Below are positions 46,213-55,177 of a DNA stretch of 64,000 nt, piece after piece. A program made the position numbers and the translations under genes. The notes below the pieces were generated by a model. That model saw only the letters and a program-made list of their open reading frames with translations, made no database searches and had not been told where the DNA came from. The DNA is from Desulfobacterium sp. (lineage in GTDB: Bacteria; Desulfobacterota; Desulfobacteria; Desulfobacterales; Desulfobacteraceae): NCBI GenBank assembly GCA_016342325.1, contig JAEINR010000005.1, positions 62,001 to 126,000 on the forward strand, written 5' to 3'. Each line of letters opens with the position of its first letter. Position 1 is the first letter of the stretch.

Positions 46213-46341
46213 CTATTTGTTTTCCTCGATTGCCATGAACCTTGTCGTATGTTTTGTTCGTCCCCTTTGTTTGTATTTGTTTGGTCCGCTTTGTGATTTG
46301 CCTGAGTTTTTGTTAAATTCTTTTTGTTGCCCATTGTTCAT
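46213..46341 (-). CDS. 42-residue basic small protein
   Basis: A minus-strand ORF, ATG 46341 to TAG, with a strong AAGGAG site just upstream. It reads MNNGQQKEFNKNSGKSQSGP and continues Lys/Arg-rich (KYKQRGRTKHTTRFMAIEENK). It is basic, while the next ORF is acidic, so the two could bind each other. No homology recognised. Confidence 0.5.
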   Translation of the reverse strand: MNNGQQKEFNKNSGKSQSGPNKYKQRGRTKHTTRFMAIEENK

Positions 46342-46706
46342 CTCCTTATTTAAAATTAACGTTAACCCTCTTTCTTTATAATTGATTTTAAACGTCTACG
46401 GCAGTGCCGTTTTATGGAAAAGTTGATTTTTCTTAAAAAATATTTATTAAAAGATGGAGTGGATGCAAATATCCGTTTTTATATAGAGTTCAGGATTGTC
46501 TTCTTTCTGAAACGACTCGCTTGTTGGCAGAAAACTATTTATCCAGACAAAGAAATTATTTATGGCGCTGAATATAGGCCATTAGATCATAATTTAAATT
46601 GGAATAGACCTTTACAAGCACTATCAATACTGGTAATGGCTCATTTCAAGATCCTTTAGTAGGAAGGTCATTGGAAATTGGGTTGTTCTTGTTGAGGTGA
46701 AAATAG
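46342..46706. other. AT-rich region upstream of the defence operon
   Basis: A short hairpin, ACGGC-AGT-GCCGT followed by TTTTA, at 46398-46414 looks like a small terminator on the plus strand. An 81-codon frame at 46414-46659 has poor composition and no ribosome site, so it is probably not a gene. The promoter of the defence operon should be here, but no clear -35/-10 pair is visible. AGGTGA at about 46695 is the ribosome site of the next gene. Confidence 0.4.
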
Positions 46707-49619
46707 ATGGTTGATAGGCAGATGATTGTGGCACCCGGGGCCCGAATTGAAGTTCGAGATGCGGAATGGCTGGTACGCCGGGTGGATAAGACAGAGACAA
46801 AGGGCCAGGCGCTCCACGTTGTGGGGATGTCCGAGCTTGTGAAAGGCAAGGAGGCGGTTTTTCTCTCCGATGCTGAAGCCAAGACCCAGCATAATATCAA
46901 AGTTCTGGATCCGGCAGATACCAAGCTTGTGATGGACGAATCCCCTGGATTTTCTTCAAGCAGACTGTACGTGGAAAGCCTGCTGAGAAAAACACCTCCC
47001 ACGGATACGAGCCTTTATGTGGGTCATAAGGCGGCCATGGACGTGCTTCCATTTCAGTTGGAACCTGCGGCCCATGCCCTGGAGCAACCCCGCCAGCGGA
47101 TTCTCATAGCCGATGCTGTGGGGCTTGGCAAGACCATTACCTGCGGGATACTTCTTTCGGAGCTGATTCGCAGGGGCAAGGGAAAGCGGATTCTTGTGGT
47201 GGCGGTCAAAAGCCTCTTGACCCAGTTTCAAAAAGAGATGTGGTCCCGGTTTACCATTCCCCTGACCCGGCTTGATTCGATAGGTCTTCAGCGGGTACGG
47301 AATCATATTCCCACCAACCACAATCCGTTCCACTATTTTGATCGTTCCATCATCAGCGTGGATACCCTGAAGCAGGACAACGAGTACCGGGTTTACCTGG
47401 AGAACGCCCATTGGGACATTATTGTGATCGATGAGGCCCACAACGTTGCAGAACGAGGGGAGAATGCCTCCCAAAGGGCAAAGCTTGCCAGACTTCTCGC
47501 CGGTAAATCCGATAGTCTCATCCTTCTTTCTGCCACCCCCCATGACGGCCGGGCAAAGAGTTTCGCTTCCCTCATGAACATGCTGGATCCCACCGCCATT
47601 GCCGATCCCGATGATTACGGTCCCGAGGATATTCGCGGTTTGTTTATCCGACGATTTAAAAAAGATATCCAGAGTCAGGTGGCGGGCAGCTTTAAGGAGC
47701 GGGAGATCCGAAAGATTCCTGTCCCGGCTTCCCTGGAAGAGGAGGAGGCCTTTAAAACCCTTGGGTCCATGATATTTCACAAGCTGGACCAGCACAAGGG
47801 CGGAGGGCGGCTCTTTAGAACCACCCTGGAGAAGTCCCTGTTTTCTTCACCTGCCGCCTGTTTGCAGACCATTGTAAACAGGATTGGAAAACTTGAGAAA
47901 GAGCATGGCCAAGAACATCAAAAAGATCATCCGGATATCCCGGCCCTTGAAGAGCTGTCCCAAAGGGTGGCAGCCATCATCCCTTCCGCCTTTACCAAGT
48001 TCGGCAAGCTCGTTGCGGTGCTCAAGGACAAGAAAAATCCACTCTTTTGGAACGGTAAAGAGACCACCGACCGGCTGGTCGTATTCACCGAAAGGGTGGA
48101 GACCCTCAAGTTTTTGAAAGAACACCTGCCCAAGGCGTTGAAACTGAAAAACAACCAGGTCGCAACCCTCATGGGAACCGATAGCGATCAGGATCAGCAG
48201 CGGGTGGTGGAGGAGTTTGGTAAAGATTCCTCCACTGTGAGGCTTCTTATTGCCACGGATGTGGCGTCGGAAGGCATCAACCTTCATTACCTGTCCCACC
48301 GTATGATCCATTTTGATATTCCCTGGTCCCTCATGGTGTTCCAGCAGCGGAACGGCCGAATCGACCGCTACGGCCAGGAGTTCACCCCCCAGATCACCTA
48401 TCTTGCGACCCAGAGCGAGGACGCAAAGATCAGGGGCGATTTCCGCATCCTGGATCTTCTGATCGAAAAGGATGAAGAGGCCCAGAGGAACATTGGAGAT
48501 CCCTCAGTCTTTATGGGTGTTTTTGATGAGACCCTGGAGGAGGCAATCACTGCCCGGGCCATGGAAAGCGGTCTCTCTCCTGAGTCCTTTGAAGAGACCA
48601 TGGAAAAGAAGAGAAAAGAGATCCCCGGGGGACTCTTTGCCGAGGGCTTTGATCTCAATGCCCTTTGCTTTGACCAAGACGATTCTTCTGCAAAAGAGGT
48701 GAAACCAGCGGTTACAAAGGCATCCATGCCCTCCCTTTATACCGACGATTTCCATTATGCCCGAAGCGCTCTCTCCATTGCATCTAAAAATGGCGTTACA
48801 AGTCAAGTGGACGCAGACCTTCGTCTCATAACAATAGATGCAACCGACGATCTTCTATACCGTTTCCGCTTGCTTCCCAGGGAGATGCGCCCAAAGGACA
48901 ATCGCTTTTTGCTGACGGACCAGACCGATCTGATCCAGAAAGAGATTGCCAGGGCCAGAAAAGAGGAACATGCCTGGCCGAAGGTCCAATATCTGTGGGA
49001 ACTTCACCCGGTGATGGAGTGGCTCTCGGACAAGGTGTTGGCCGGGGTCGGACGCCACGAAGCTCCGGTGATCAACCTTGAAACAGGCCTCACCCCCGGG
49101 GAGACCCTTTATCTTCTTTCAGGACTGATTCCCAACCGCAAAGGCCATCCCCTTATCCAGCACTGGTTCGGGATCTCCTTACAAAAAGAGACAGGCGCTC
49201 TTGGGGCCGAAGATTTCAGTTTCAAGTCCACCCGCCAGCTGGAGGAGATTTTAACCGCAACAGGATTTGGGCGAAAAGAGATTCCCAACCCGGGAAAGGC
49301 TTTGGACCTTACATCCCTCCAGAAAAATCTGAAACAGGTGGTTGACAGGGCAAATGGAGTGATGAAAGCAAGAAGGCAGGCCTTTGGAAAGGATATGGGG
49401 CCGAAACTTGAAGAGCATCTCAATCGATTACGCAATCTTGAAAAGCGCCATAAACAGCGTATCCAAAGGGTCTTTGGTCCTGCCACTCCGGAAAAACTGG
49501 GAGAAAAGCTTAGGGATGTGGAATCCACCTTTTCAGAATACACCACCTGGGTGGAAGAGACCCTTGAGACCGAGGATGCCCCTTATATTAAGGTGGTTGC
49601 CGTGTTTACCAGAGAATAG
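46707..49619 (+). CDS. SNF2-type helicase, DrmD-like
   Basis: A 970-residue SF2 translocase. N-terminal 130 residues with an SH3/Tudor-like start (VAPGARIEVRDAEWLVRRVD). Walker A ADAVGLGKT at about 135-143, DEAH at 242-245 and SAT at 275-277. A helicase C domain has LIATDVASEGINLHYLSHRM and QQRNGRIDRYGQ at about 515-560. A helical C-terminal region of about 350 residues follows. This architecture and size match DrmD, the SNF2 helicase of class 1 DISARM, and the next gene is a DrmMI-like methylase. It could also be the helicase of another methylase-linked defence system. First gene of the operon; methylase starts 9 bases later. Confidence 0.85.
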   Translation: MVDRQMIVAPGARIEVRDAEWLVRRVDKTETKGQALHVVGMSELVKGKEAVFLSDAEAKTQHNIKVLDPADTKLVMDESPGFSSSRLYVESLLRKTPPTDTSLYVGHKAAMDVLPFQLEPAAHALEQPRQRILIADAVGLGKTITCGILLSELIRRGKGKRILVVAVKSLLTQFQKEMWSRFTIPLTRLDSIGLQRVRNHIPTNHNPFHYFDRSIISVDTLKQDNEYRVYLENAHWDIIVIDEAHNVAERGENASQRAKLARLLAGKSDSLILLSATPHDGRAKSFASLMNMLDPTAIADPDDYGPEDIRGLFIRRFKKDIQSQVAGSFKEREIRKIPVPASLEEEEAFKTLGSMIFHKLDQHKGGGRLFRTTLEKSLFSSPAACLQTIVNRIGKLEKEHGQEHQKDHPDIPALEELSQRVAAIIPSAFTKFGKLVAVLKDKKNPLFWNGKETTDRLVVFTERVETLKFLKEHLPKALKLKNNQVATLMGTDSDQDQQRVVEEFGKDSSTVRLLIATDVASEGINLHYLSHRMIHFDIPWSLMVFQQRNGRIDRYGQEFTPQITYLATQSEDAKIRGDFRILDLLIEKDEEAQRNIGDPSVFMGVFDETLEEAITARAMESGLSPESFEETMEKKRKEIPGGLFAEGFDLNALCFDQDDSSAKEVKPAVTKASMPSLYTDDFHYARSALSIASKNGVTSQVDADLRLITIDATDDLLYRFRLLPREMRPKDNRFLLTDQTDLIQKEIARARKEEHAWPKVQYLWELHPVMEWLSDKVLAGVGRHEAPVINLETGLTPGETLYLLSGLIPNRKGHPLIQHWFGISLQKETGALGAEDFSFKSTRQLEEILTATGFGRKEIPNPGKALDLTSLQKNLKQVVDRANGVMKARRQAFGKDMGPKLEEHLNRLRNLEKRHKQRIQRVFGPATPEKLGEKLRDVESTFSEYTTWVEETLETEDAPYIKVVAVFTRE

Positions 49620-49628
49620 GATACCACC

Positions 49629-52600
49629 ATGGATTTGACAGGAATAACCAACGAGAACGAATACTACAGCCACCACTACATCTCCGCCATCCTTGAAGGG
49701 GACCTGAAGGAACTTTTTAAAAACTGGAACATCCTTGAAAAAGAGGAGGGGCAAAAATCACCTCCCACCCTTTTGAAACAGGCGGCAAGCGCCTATTTCT
49801 CCTTACGTAAAAAAAAGGGTGAAGAGCAGGGGATTATCCGAAAAGAACTCCAGGAGCTGGTGCTCACAGCCCTTGGGTTTTCTTGCACCCGGGTTTGCCG
49901 GGAGCTTGAATCCGGCGGCACCATCTCCCTGCTTTGTGAGGTGCAAAAAAAAAGCGGTGCCCCCATGCTCTGGGTCATGGAAGCTGTGGACCCCCTTGCC
50001 GAAGCCACAGACCCTTTGACTCTCTTTCCCCACAAGGGGCTTCTCTCAGCCCCTGACCTGTACAAAGGGGAGACCCTTGAATCCCTTCTCACAAGGGAGA
50101 TCTTTGCCCGGCCTGAACCGCCCCGGTTTGTTATTATGCTCTCCATGGACCAGCTGGTGCTCATCGACCGCACAAAGTGGAACAGCAAACGATTCCTGCG
50201 GTTCGATCTTGCCGAGATCTTCAGCCGGAAAGAAACCTCCACACTCAAGGCCATGGCAGCCCTCATCCACCGGGATTCCCTTGTTCCTGAAAACGGCCTG
50301 GCCCTCCTTGACACCCTGGACGAGAACGCCCATAAACACGCATTTGGGGTGTCTGAAGACCTGAAATACGCCCTCAGGGAATCCATCGAACTCCTGGGCA
50401 ACGAAGCGGTTTACTACATGATGGAAGTTCAAAAAACAGGGGTCTTCAAGGGCCGTCTGGATGAGAATCAGCTCTCCCTTGAGTGCCTGCGCTACATGTA
50501 CCGGCTCCTCTTTCTCTTTTACATAGAAGCCCGTCCGGAGCTTGGGTTTGTGCCGGTAAAGAGTCACGCCTACCAGAGCGGTTACAGTCTTGAGTCATTA
50601 AGAGATCTTGAGATGATCCAGCTTTCCACGGAAGAGTCCCAGAACGGCACCTACTTCCATGAAACCCTCTCCCTTCTCTTTTCCATGATCTGGGAGGGTT
50701 TTTGCCCCACATCTCCCAGGGGGGAAACACCCCCCCGCATCCATACCTTTGAGATCGCCCCCTTAAAGGCCCATCTTTTTGATCCTGCTCGTCTGTCCCT
50801 GCTTTCCAAGGTGAAATTTAGAAACCATGTGCTCCAGAAGGTGATCCAAAACATGTCACTTTCCAGGGAGAAGAAGGGGAAACAAAACCGCCGGGGCCGC
50901 ATCAGCTATGCCCAGCTCGGCATCAACCAGTTGGGAGCGGTCTACGAGGCCCTGCTCTGTTACCGTGGCTTCTTTGCCCAGGAAGAACTCTATGAGGTAA
51001 AACCTGTCAAGGACAACTCGGACGAGCTTGGAACCGCCTACTTTGTAAAAAAAGAGGACCTGGACAAGTACACCGAGGCGGAAAAGCGTTTTGATGAAGA
51101 GACAGGCCTCCTTGTCTGTCATCCAAAGGGAAAGTTCATCTACCGCATGGCAGGCAGGGACAGGGAAAAATCAGCCTCCTACTACACCCCTGAAGTGCTC
51201 ACCCGCTGCCTTGTCAAGTATGCCTTAAAGGAGCTGCTCCAGGACAAAAGCGCCGATGACATCCTCAATCTCAAGATCTGCGAGCCTGCCATGGGGTCGG
51301 CCGCCTTTTTGAACGAGGCCGTTAACCAGCTTTCCGACGCCTACATGGACAAAAAGCAGACAGAGCGTCAAGAACGCCTGTCAGCCGCCGAATACGCCCA
51401 GGAAAGCCAGAATGTGAAGCTTTTTATTGCCGACAACAACTGCTTCGGCATTGACATGAACCCCGTGGCAGTGGAGCTTGCCGAGGTGAGTCTCTGGCTC
51501 AATGTCATTGCCGACGGTGCCCACGTGCCTTGGTTCGGCAATCAGATCATCTGCGGCAACTCCCTCATCGGTGCCCGCAGGCAGACCTTTAAGTCAGATC
51601 TTTTGCGAAGGGGCAAGAAAGGCGATCCCGTCTGGCTCACCTCTGTGCCGGAGAGGGTGATGCCCGGCACCCCAAGGCCCCAAGGATCGATCTACCATTT
51701 TCTCCTTCCTGACAAGGGCATGACAGATTACACGGACAAGGCCGTTAAATCCCTTGTCCCAAAAAAGATTGCAGCCGTCAAACAATGGAAAAAGGAGTTT
51801 ATCAAACCCTTTTCCCCAGGAGAGATCAACCAGCTTGAGAAGCTCTCTGAAGCCGTGGACAACCTTTATGACGAACACGTTAAAAAATCCCGTGAGCTGA
51901 GACAGCTGACCCGGGATCCCATGGCCATTTATGGCCAGCCTCCGGAAAAAGGCCATGCCACCAGCGTCCAGCAAAAAGACCGGCTCTTCGACGCGGAGCA
52001 GCTCTCCCAGGGACTTCGAAGATCCACCCCCTACAAACGCCTCAAGCTTGCCATGGATTATTGGTGCGCCCTCTGGTTCTGGCCCCTGGAAAAGGAAGAT
52101 CTCCTTCCCACCCGGGACGAAGCCATCAACGATATGATGAATATCCTTTTGGGTGGAGTATTCGAAACGGTTCCAGGCGTCCAGCTTCTCCTGGATCTTG
52201 ATATGCCCGAGGAGGAAAAGAAGCCCGTACAGCAGGAGCTTCCCTTCAACACCGACCTGGGGCTTGTGAACGTGGATGATCTCACCCGCAACTTCCCCCG
52301 ACTTGAAGAGGTGGCAAAAATTGCAGAACGCCAGCGGTTCCTCCACTGGGAGCTTGAGTTTGCCGACATCTTCCAAGACCACGGGGGCTTTGATCTCATG
52401 CTCGGGAACCCACCCTGGCTTAAGGTGGAGTGGAACGAGGGCGGCATCCTGGGTGACAAGGAGCCGGAACTTGTCCTGAGAAAAGTCTCCGCATCCAATC
52501 TTGCCAAGCTCAGGGAAGAGACCATTAAAAAATACGATCTTCTTTCAGACTATCTGGCAGAGTACCAAGGCGCTGAAGGAACCCAGGCCTTTCTCAATGC

Positions 52601-54353
52601 CCTCCAGAACTACCCCATGCTCAAGGGAATCCAGACTAATCTCTATAAATGCTTTCTTCCCCAGGCGTGGATGTGGGGAACAGGGGTTTCAGCTTTTCTC
52701 CACCCGGAAGGGATTTATGATGATTCAAAGGGGGGAGGTTTAAGGCAGGAGATTTATCCCAGGCTGAGGGCACATTTTCAGTTTCATAATGAATTATTGC
52801 TGTTCCCGATCGGAAATACACGAAAATATAGTATTAATATATTTTCAAATATTCAAAAGGATATCGTTTTCAAAAACATTTCTAATCTTGTTCATCCCAA
52901 GACTATTGATGAAAGTTATTCAAATGATGCTTCCCGGTTTGTTCCAGGAATAAAAAATGATAAGGATCAATGGAGCATAGAAGGACATCCTCATCGGATC
53001 ATAGAAGTAACAGAAGTCGAATTGAAACTTTTTGCTTCCCTCTATGATGTCGCTGGTACTCCTTCCAACGCTGCCCGTCTCCCAGCTATTCATGCAGAGG
53101 AATTACTTGGCGTTCTGGATAAATTTGCGGCGCAGCCTAAGCGATTGGGGGATTTTAAAGGGGAGTACCTATCCCTTGAAATGTGGCATGAAACCAATGC
53201 TCAGAAAGATGGGACCATTCGCCGTGACACCCGTTTCCCAGACCGTCCATCGGAGTGGGTTCTTTCCGGGCCCCATTTCTTTGTAGGGAATCCATTCTTT
53301 CAAACACCACGAGCCATATGTAAAACTCACAGGGCTTATGATAACCTCGACCTATCAGCTCTTCCGGATGATTATCTGCCCCGCACAAACTATGTTCCGG
53401 CCTGTGATTCCGGGGTGTATTTGGAGCGGACACCCAAAGTGCCATGGGAGGAGAACCGACCGGTTACGGATTTTTATCGTTTTTGTGCACGAGGAATGTT
53501 ATCCCAAAGTGGAGAGAGAACTTTGATTTGTAGTCTTCTTCCGACTGGTTCAGGTCATATTCATGGAGTTCAATCAACAGTCTTTAAGGATAATAGTCTG
53601 TTGTTATATACACATACTTTTAGTTGCAGCCTTCTTGCAGATTTTTTTATCAAATCAACAGGTAATGCCAATTTGCATTTTCTTTGGCATTCATTTCCAC
53701 TTATAACGATTGATAATCGCATTTTGTTGAGAGGACTTGTTTTGAGTTGTTTGTCGTCTCATTATAGTTCTCTTTGGCGAGAGGCTTGGTGCTCAAAAAA
53801 TATAAATGAAACATGGACTAAAAACGATCCGCGACTTTCCGACGGCTTTTTTTCCAACCTCACTCCAGAATGGCACCGTGACTGTGCTCTGCGCACCGAT
53901 TATGCCCGGCGGCAGGCACTGGTTGAGATCGATGTGCTGGTATCTATGGCCCTGGGACTAACCCTGGAGGAGCTAAAGACCATTTATCGCATTCAGTTTC
54001 CTGTGATGCGCCAGTACGAGGCAGATACCTGGTACGACGCCAACGGTCGGATTGTCTTCACCAACTCCAAGGGACTCACCGGAGTGGGGCTTCCAAGAAA
54101 AGCCAATAAAAAGGACGCTGCCTACGGAATCGACACCCCGGACAGACAAGAGTCGGGTATCCCCCTGGGCTGGGAGGATATCAAGGAGTTAAAGGCGGGA
54201 ACCGTGACCAAGACTTTCATGGACGATACCCTTCCCGGCGGTCCTGTTGAGCGGACCATCGCCTATGTGGCCCCCTTTGACCGGTGCAACCGGGAGGAGG
54301 ATTATGAGATCGCATGGGCCGCATTTAAAGCAAGAGATGGGGAAGCAAAATAA
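49629..54353 (+). CDS. Large N6-adenine DNA methyltransferase, DrmMI/Eco57I-like
   Basis: A 1574-residue class gamma-type adenine methylase. A long N-terminal region (1-500) is followed by SAM-binding motif I, ICEPAMGSAAFLNEAV (about 550-565), FGIDMNPVAVELAEVSLWLNVI, and the catalytic NPPW at residues 927-930 (LMLGNPPWLKVEW). The probable target-recognition part, about 1050-1400, is markedly AT-rich in DNA (52790-53010 and 53480-53830), unlike the rest. No separate nuclease motif is obvious. The size and SNF2 partner match class 1 DISARM, where the methylase marks self DNA. PglX-like or Eco57I-type alternatives are possible. Confidence 0.87.
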   Translation: MDLTGITNENEYYSHHYISAILEGDLKELFKNWNILEKEEGQKSPPTLLKQAASAYFSLRKKKGEEQGIIRKELQELVLTALGFSCTRVCRELESGGTISLLCEVQKKSGAPMLWVMEAVDPLAEATDPLTLFPHKGLLSAPDLYKGETLESLLTREIFARPEPPRFVIMLSMDQLVLIDRTKWNSKRFLRFDLAEIFSRKETSTLKAMAALIHRDSLVPENGLALLDTLDENAHKHAFGVSEDLKYALRESIELLGNEAVYYMMEVQKTGVFKGRLDENQLSLECLRYMYRLLFLFYIEARPELGFVPVKSHAYQSGYSLESLRDLEMIQLSTEESQNGTYFHETLSLLFSMIWEGFCPTSPRGETPPRIHTFEIAPLKAHLFDPARLSLLSKVKFRNHVLQKVIQNMSLSREKKGKQNRRGRISYAQLGINQLGAVYEALLCYRGFFAQEELYEVKPVKDNSDELGTAYFVKKEDLDKYTEAEKRFDEETGLLVCHPKGKFIYRMAGRDREKSASYYTPEVLTRCLVKYALKELLQDKSADDILNLKICEPAMGSAAFLNEAVNQLSDAYMDKKQTERQERLSAAEYAQESQNVKLFIADNNCFGIDMNPVAVELAEVSLWLNVIADGAHVPWFGNQIICGNSLIGARRQTFKSDLLRRGKKGDPVWLTSVPERVMPGTPRPQGSIYHFLLPDKGMTDYTDKAVKSLVPKKIAAVKQWKKEFIKPFSPGEINQLEKLSEAVDNLYDEHVKKSRELRQLTRDPMAIYGQPPEKGHATSVQQKDRLFDAEQLSQGLRRSTPYKRLKLAMDYWCALWFWPLEKEDLLPTRDEAINDMMNILLGGVFETVPGVQLLLDLDMPEEEKKPVQQELPFNTDLGLVNVDDLTRNFPRLEEVAKIAERQRFLHWELEFADIFQDHGGFDLMLGNPPWLKVEWNEGGILGDKEPELVLRKVSASNLAKLREETIKKYDLLSDYLAEYQGAEGTQAFLNALQNYPMLKGIQTNLYKCFLPQAWMWGTGVSAFLHPEGIYDDSKGGGLRQEIYPRLRAHFQFHNELLLFPIGNTRKYSINIFSNIQKDIVFKNISNLVHPKTIDESYSNDASRFVPGIKNDKDQWSIEGHPHRIIEVTEVELKLFASLYDVAGTPSNAARLPAIHAEELLGVLDKFAAQPKRLGDFKGEYLSLEMWHETNAQKDGTIRRDTRFPDRPSEWVLSGPHFFVGNPFFQTPRAICKTHRAYDNLDLSALPDDYLPRTNYVPACDSGVYLERTPKVPWEENRPVTDFYRFCARGMLSQSGERTLICSLLPTGSGHIHGVQSTVFKDNSLLLYTHTFSCSLLADFFIKSTGNANLHFLWHSFPLITIDNRILLRGLVLSCLSSHYSSLWREAWCSKNINETWTKNDPRLSDGFFSNLTPEWHRDCALRTDYARRQALVEIDVLVSMALGLTLEELKTIYRIQFPVMRQYEADTWYDANGRIVFTNSKGLTGVGLPRKANKKDAAYGIDTPDRQESGIPLGWEDIKELKAGTVTKTFMDDTLPGGPVERTIAYVAPFDRCNREEDYEIAWAAFKARDGEAK

Positions 54354-54387
54354 TGGCTTTGGATAAATATACAAGAAGGAAGTTATA

Positions 54388-55047
54388 ATGAACAAAGATA
54401 GATTGTTTGACCATCTTAAAACACAAGAGCACTCAAAGCTGTTAGAACTTTTAAGTTCGGCCTTTGAAGCCATGGATACCTGTCAACGACATGATGTGTT
54501 TGGAAAACTCATCAAAGAGATCCCACCATCCCCGGTTGACGGTGAAGAGTTATTGGGCGATATCGAAGCATTCCATTCAAGCTCCATGGCCGGGTATTAT
54601 TATGAACCATTTAACATCAATTCAAAGAATTTTTCAGACATCCCGGAAGAAACTGAGAAATGGTTCGATGAAATAGGTGACCACCTTGAAGACAGTTCCA
54701 GATTAACAGATCAGGGTGACCATGATATTGCTGTTCAGTGCTTTAAACTGCTCCATGAACTGATAGATAAAATGGAAGACGGTGAAGAAATTGTCTTTGC
54801 CGAAGAGTATGGCACATGGATGATTACCGGTGATGAAAAACGGTTCGTCAATTCATATTTAACTTCGTTATCAGCGATATCTACCCCTGAAGAGTATGCT
54901 GCAGGTTCAATTCCATTAATTAAACGGGATAGCTATGAAAGTTTTCATAATAAGGTATATTCTACAGCCTTGAAGTTAGCTGCCAAAGAACAAAAGGCCC
55001 TCCTGAAAAAGGAAGTAAAAATACAAATGATTAGAACAGGTCTTTAA
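54388..55047 (+). CDS. Acidic 219-residue protein of unknown function in the defence operon
   Basis: A helical acidic protein, start supported by AAGGAAG upstream. It reads MNKDRLFDHLKTQEHSKLLE, then FEAMDTCQRHDVFGKLIKEI, FHSSSMAGYYYEPFNINSKN, FDEIGDHLEDSSRLTDQGDH and MEDGEEIVFAEEYGTWMITG. No signal peptide, membrane helix or catalytic motif is visible. I do not recognise the family. It lies 34 bases after the methylase and about 55 bases before the coupled leader of the SF1 gene, so it is co-transcribed. Its composition is a little more AT-rich than its neighbours. Confidence 0.75.
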   Translation: MNKDRLFDHLKTQEHSKLLELLSSAFEAMDTCQRHDVFGKLIKEIPPSPVDGEELLGDIEAFHSSSMAGYYYEPFNINSKNFSDIPEETEKWFDEIGDHLEDSSRLTDQGDHDIAVQCFKLLHELIDKMEDGEEIVFAEEYGTWMITGDEKRFVNSYLTSLSAISTPEEYAAGSIPLIKRDSYESFHNKVYSTALKLAAKEQKALLKKEVKIQMIRTGL

Positions 55048-55102
55048 TACCCTGGATATAGTTTGTAACTCATATTAATAATCAACTGAAAAGAAAAAGG
55101 CC

Positions 55103-55136
55103 ATGTACCCATCCGTTGTAGTTCAGCAGGTTGAGG
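55103..55136 (+). repeat. Direct repeat, left copy
   Basis: About 34 bases beginning atgtacccatccgttgtag match 58485-58518 with one or two mismatches. A weaker resemblance continues for about 20 bases (ggattttc in both). The two copies flank the SF1 helicase-PLD gene. Confidence 0.9.
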
Positions 55137-55177
55137 AGAATACCTGGGATTTTCCTTTGTCCATGGTGGTTTCATGA
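55103..55177 (+). CDS. 24-codon leader ORF, remnant of the downstream helicase gene start
   Basis: ATG 55103 to TGA 55175 encodes MYPSVVVQQVEENTWDFPLS plus four residues. Its first 11 residues equal the start of the large helicase at 58485 (MYPSVVVQQVE). An AAAAAGG site precedes it. Its TGA overlaps the ATG of the SF1 gene (ATGA), so ribosomes finishing the leader can restart there. It looks like a decayed duplicate that now couples translation. Confidence 0.6.
   Translation: MYPSVVVQQVEENTWDFPLSMVVS

Noticed and set aside
46019-46381. A hydrophobic 120-codon frame on the plus strand
   Set aside because: It has no ribosome site, starts inside a terminator hairpin and is antisense to two short minus-strand ORFs with better signals and composition.
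51594-52382. A 262-codon open frame on the minus strand
   Set aside because: It is antisense to the methylase gene around its catalytic core and has no recognisable motif.
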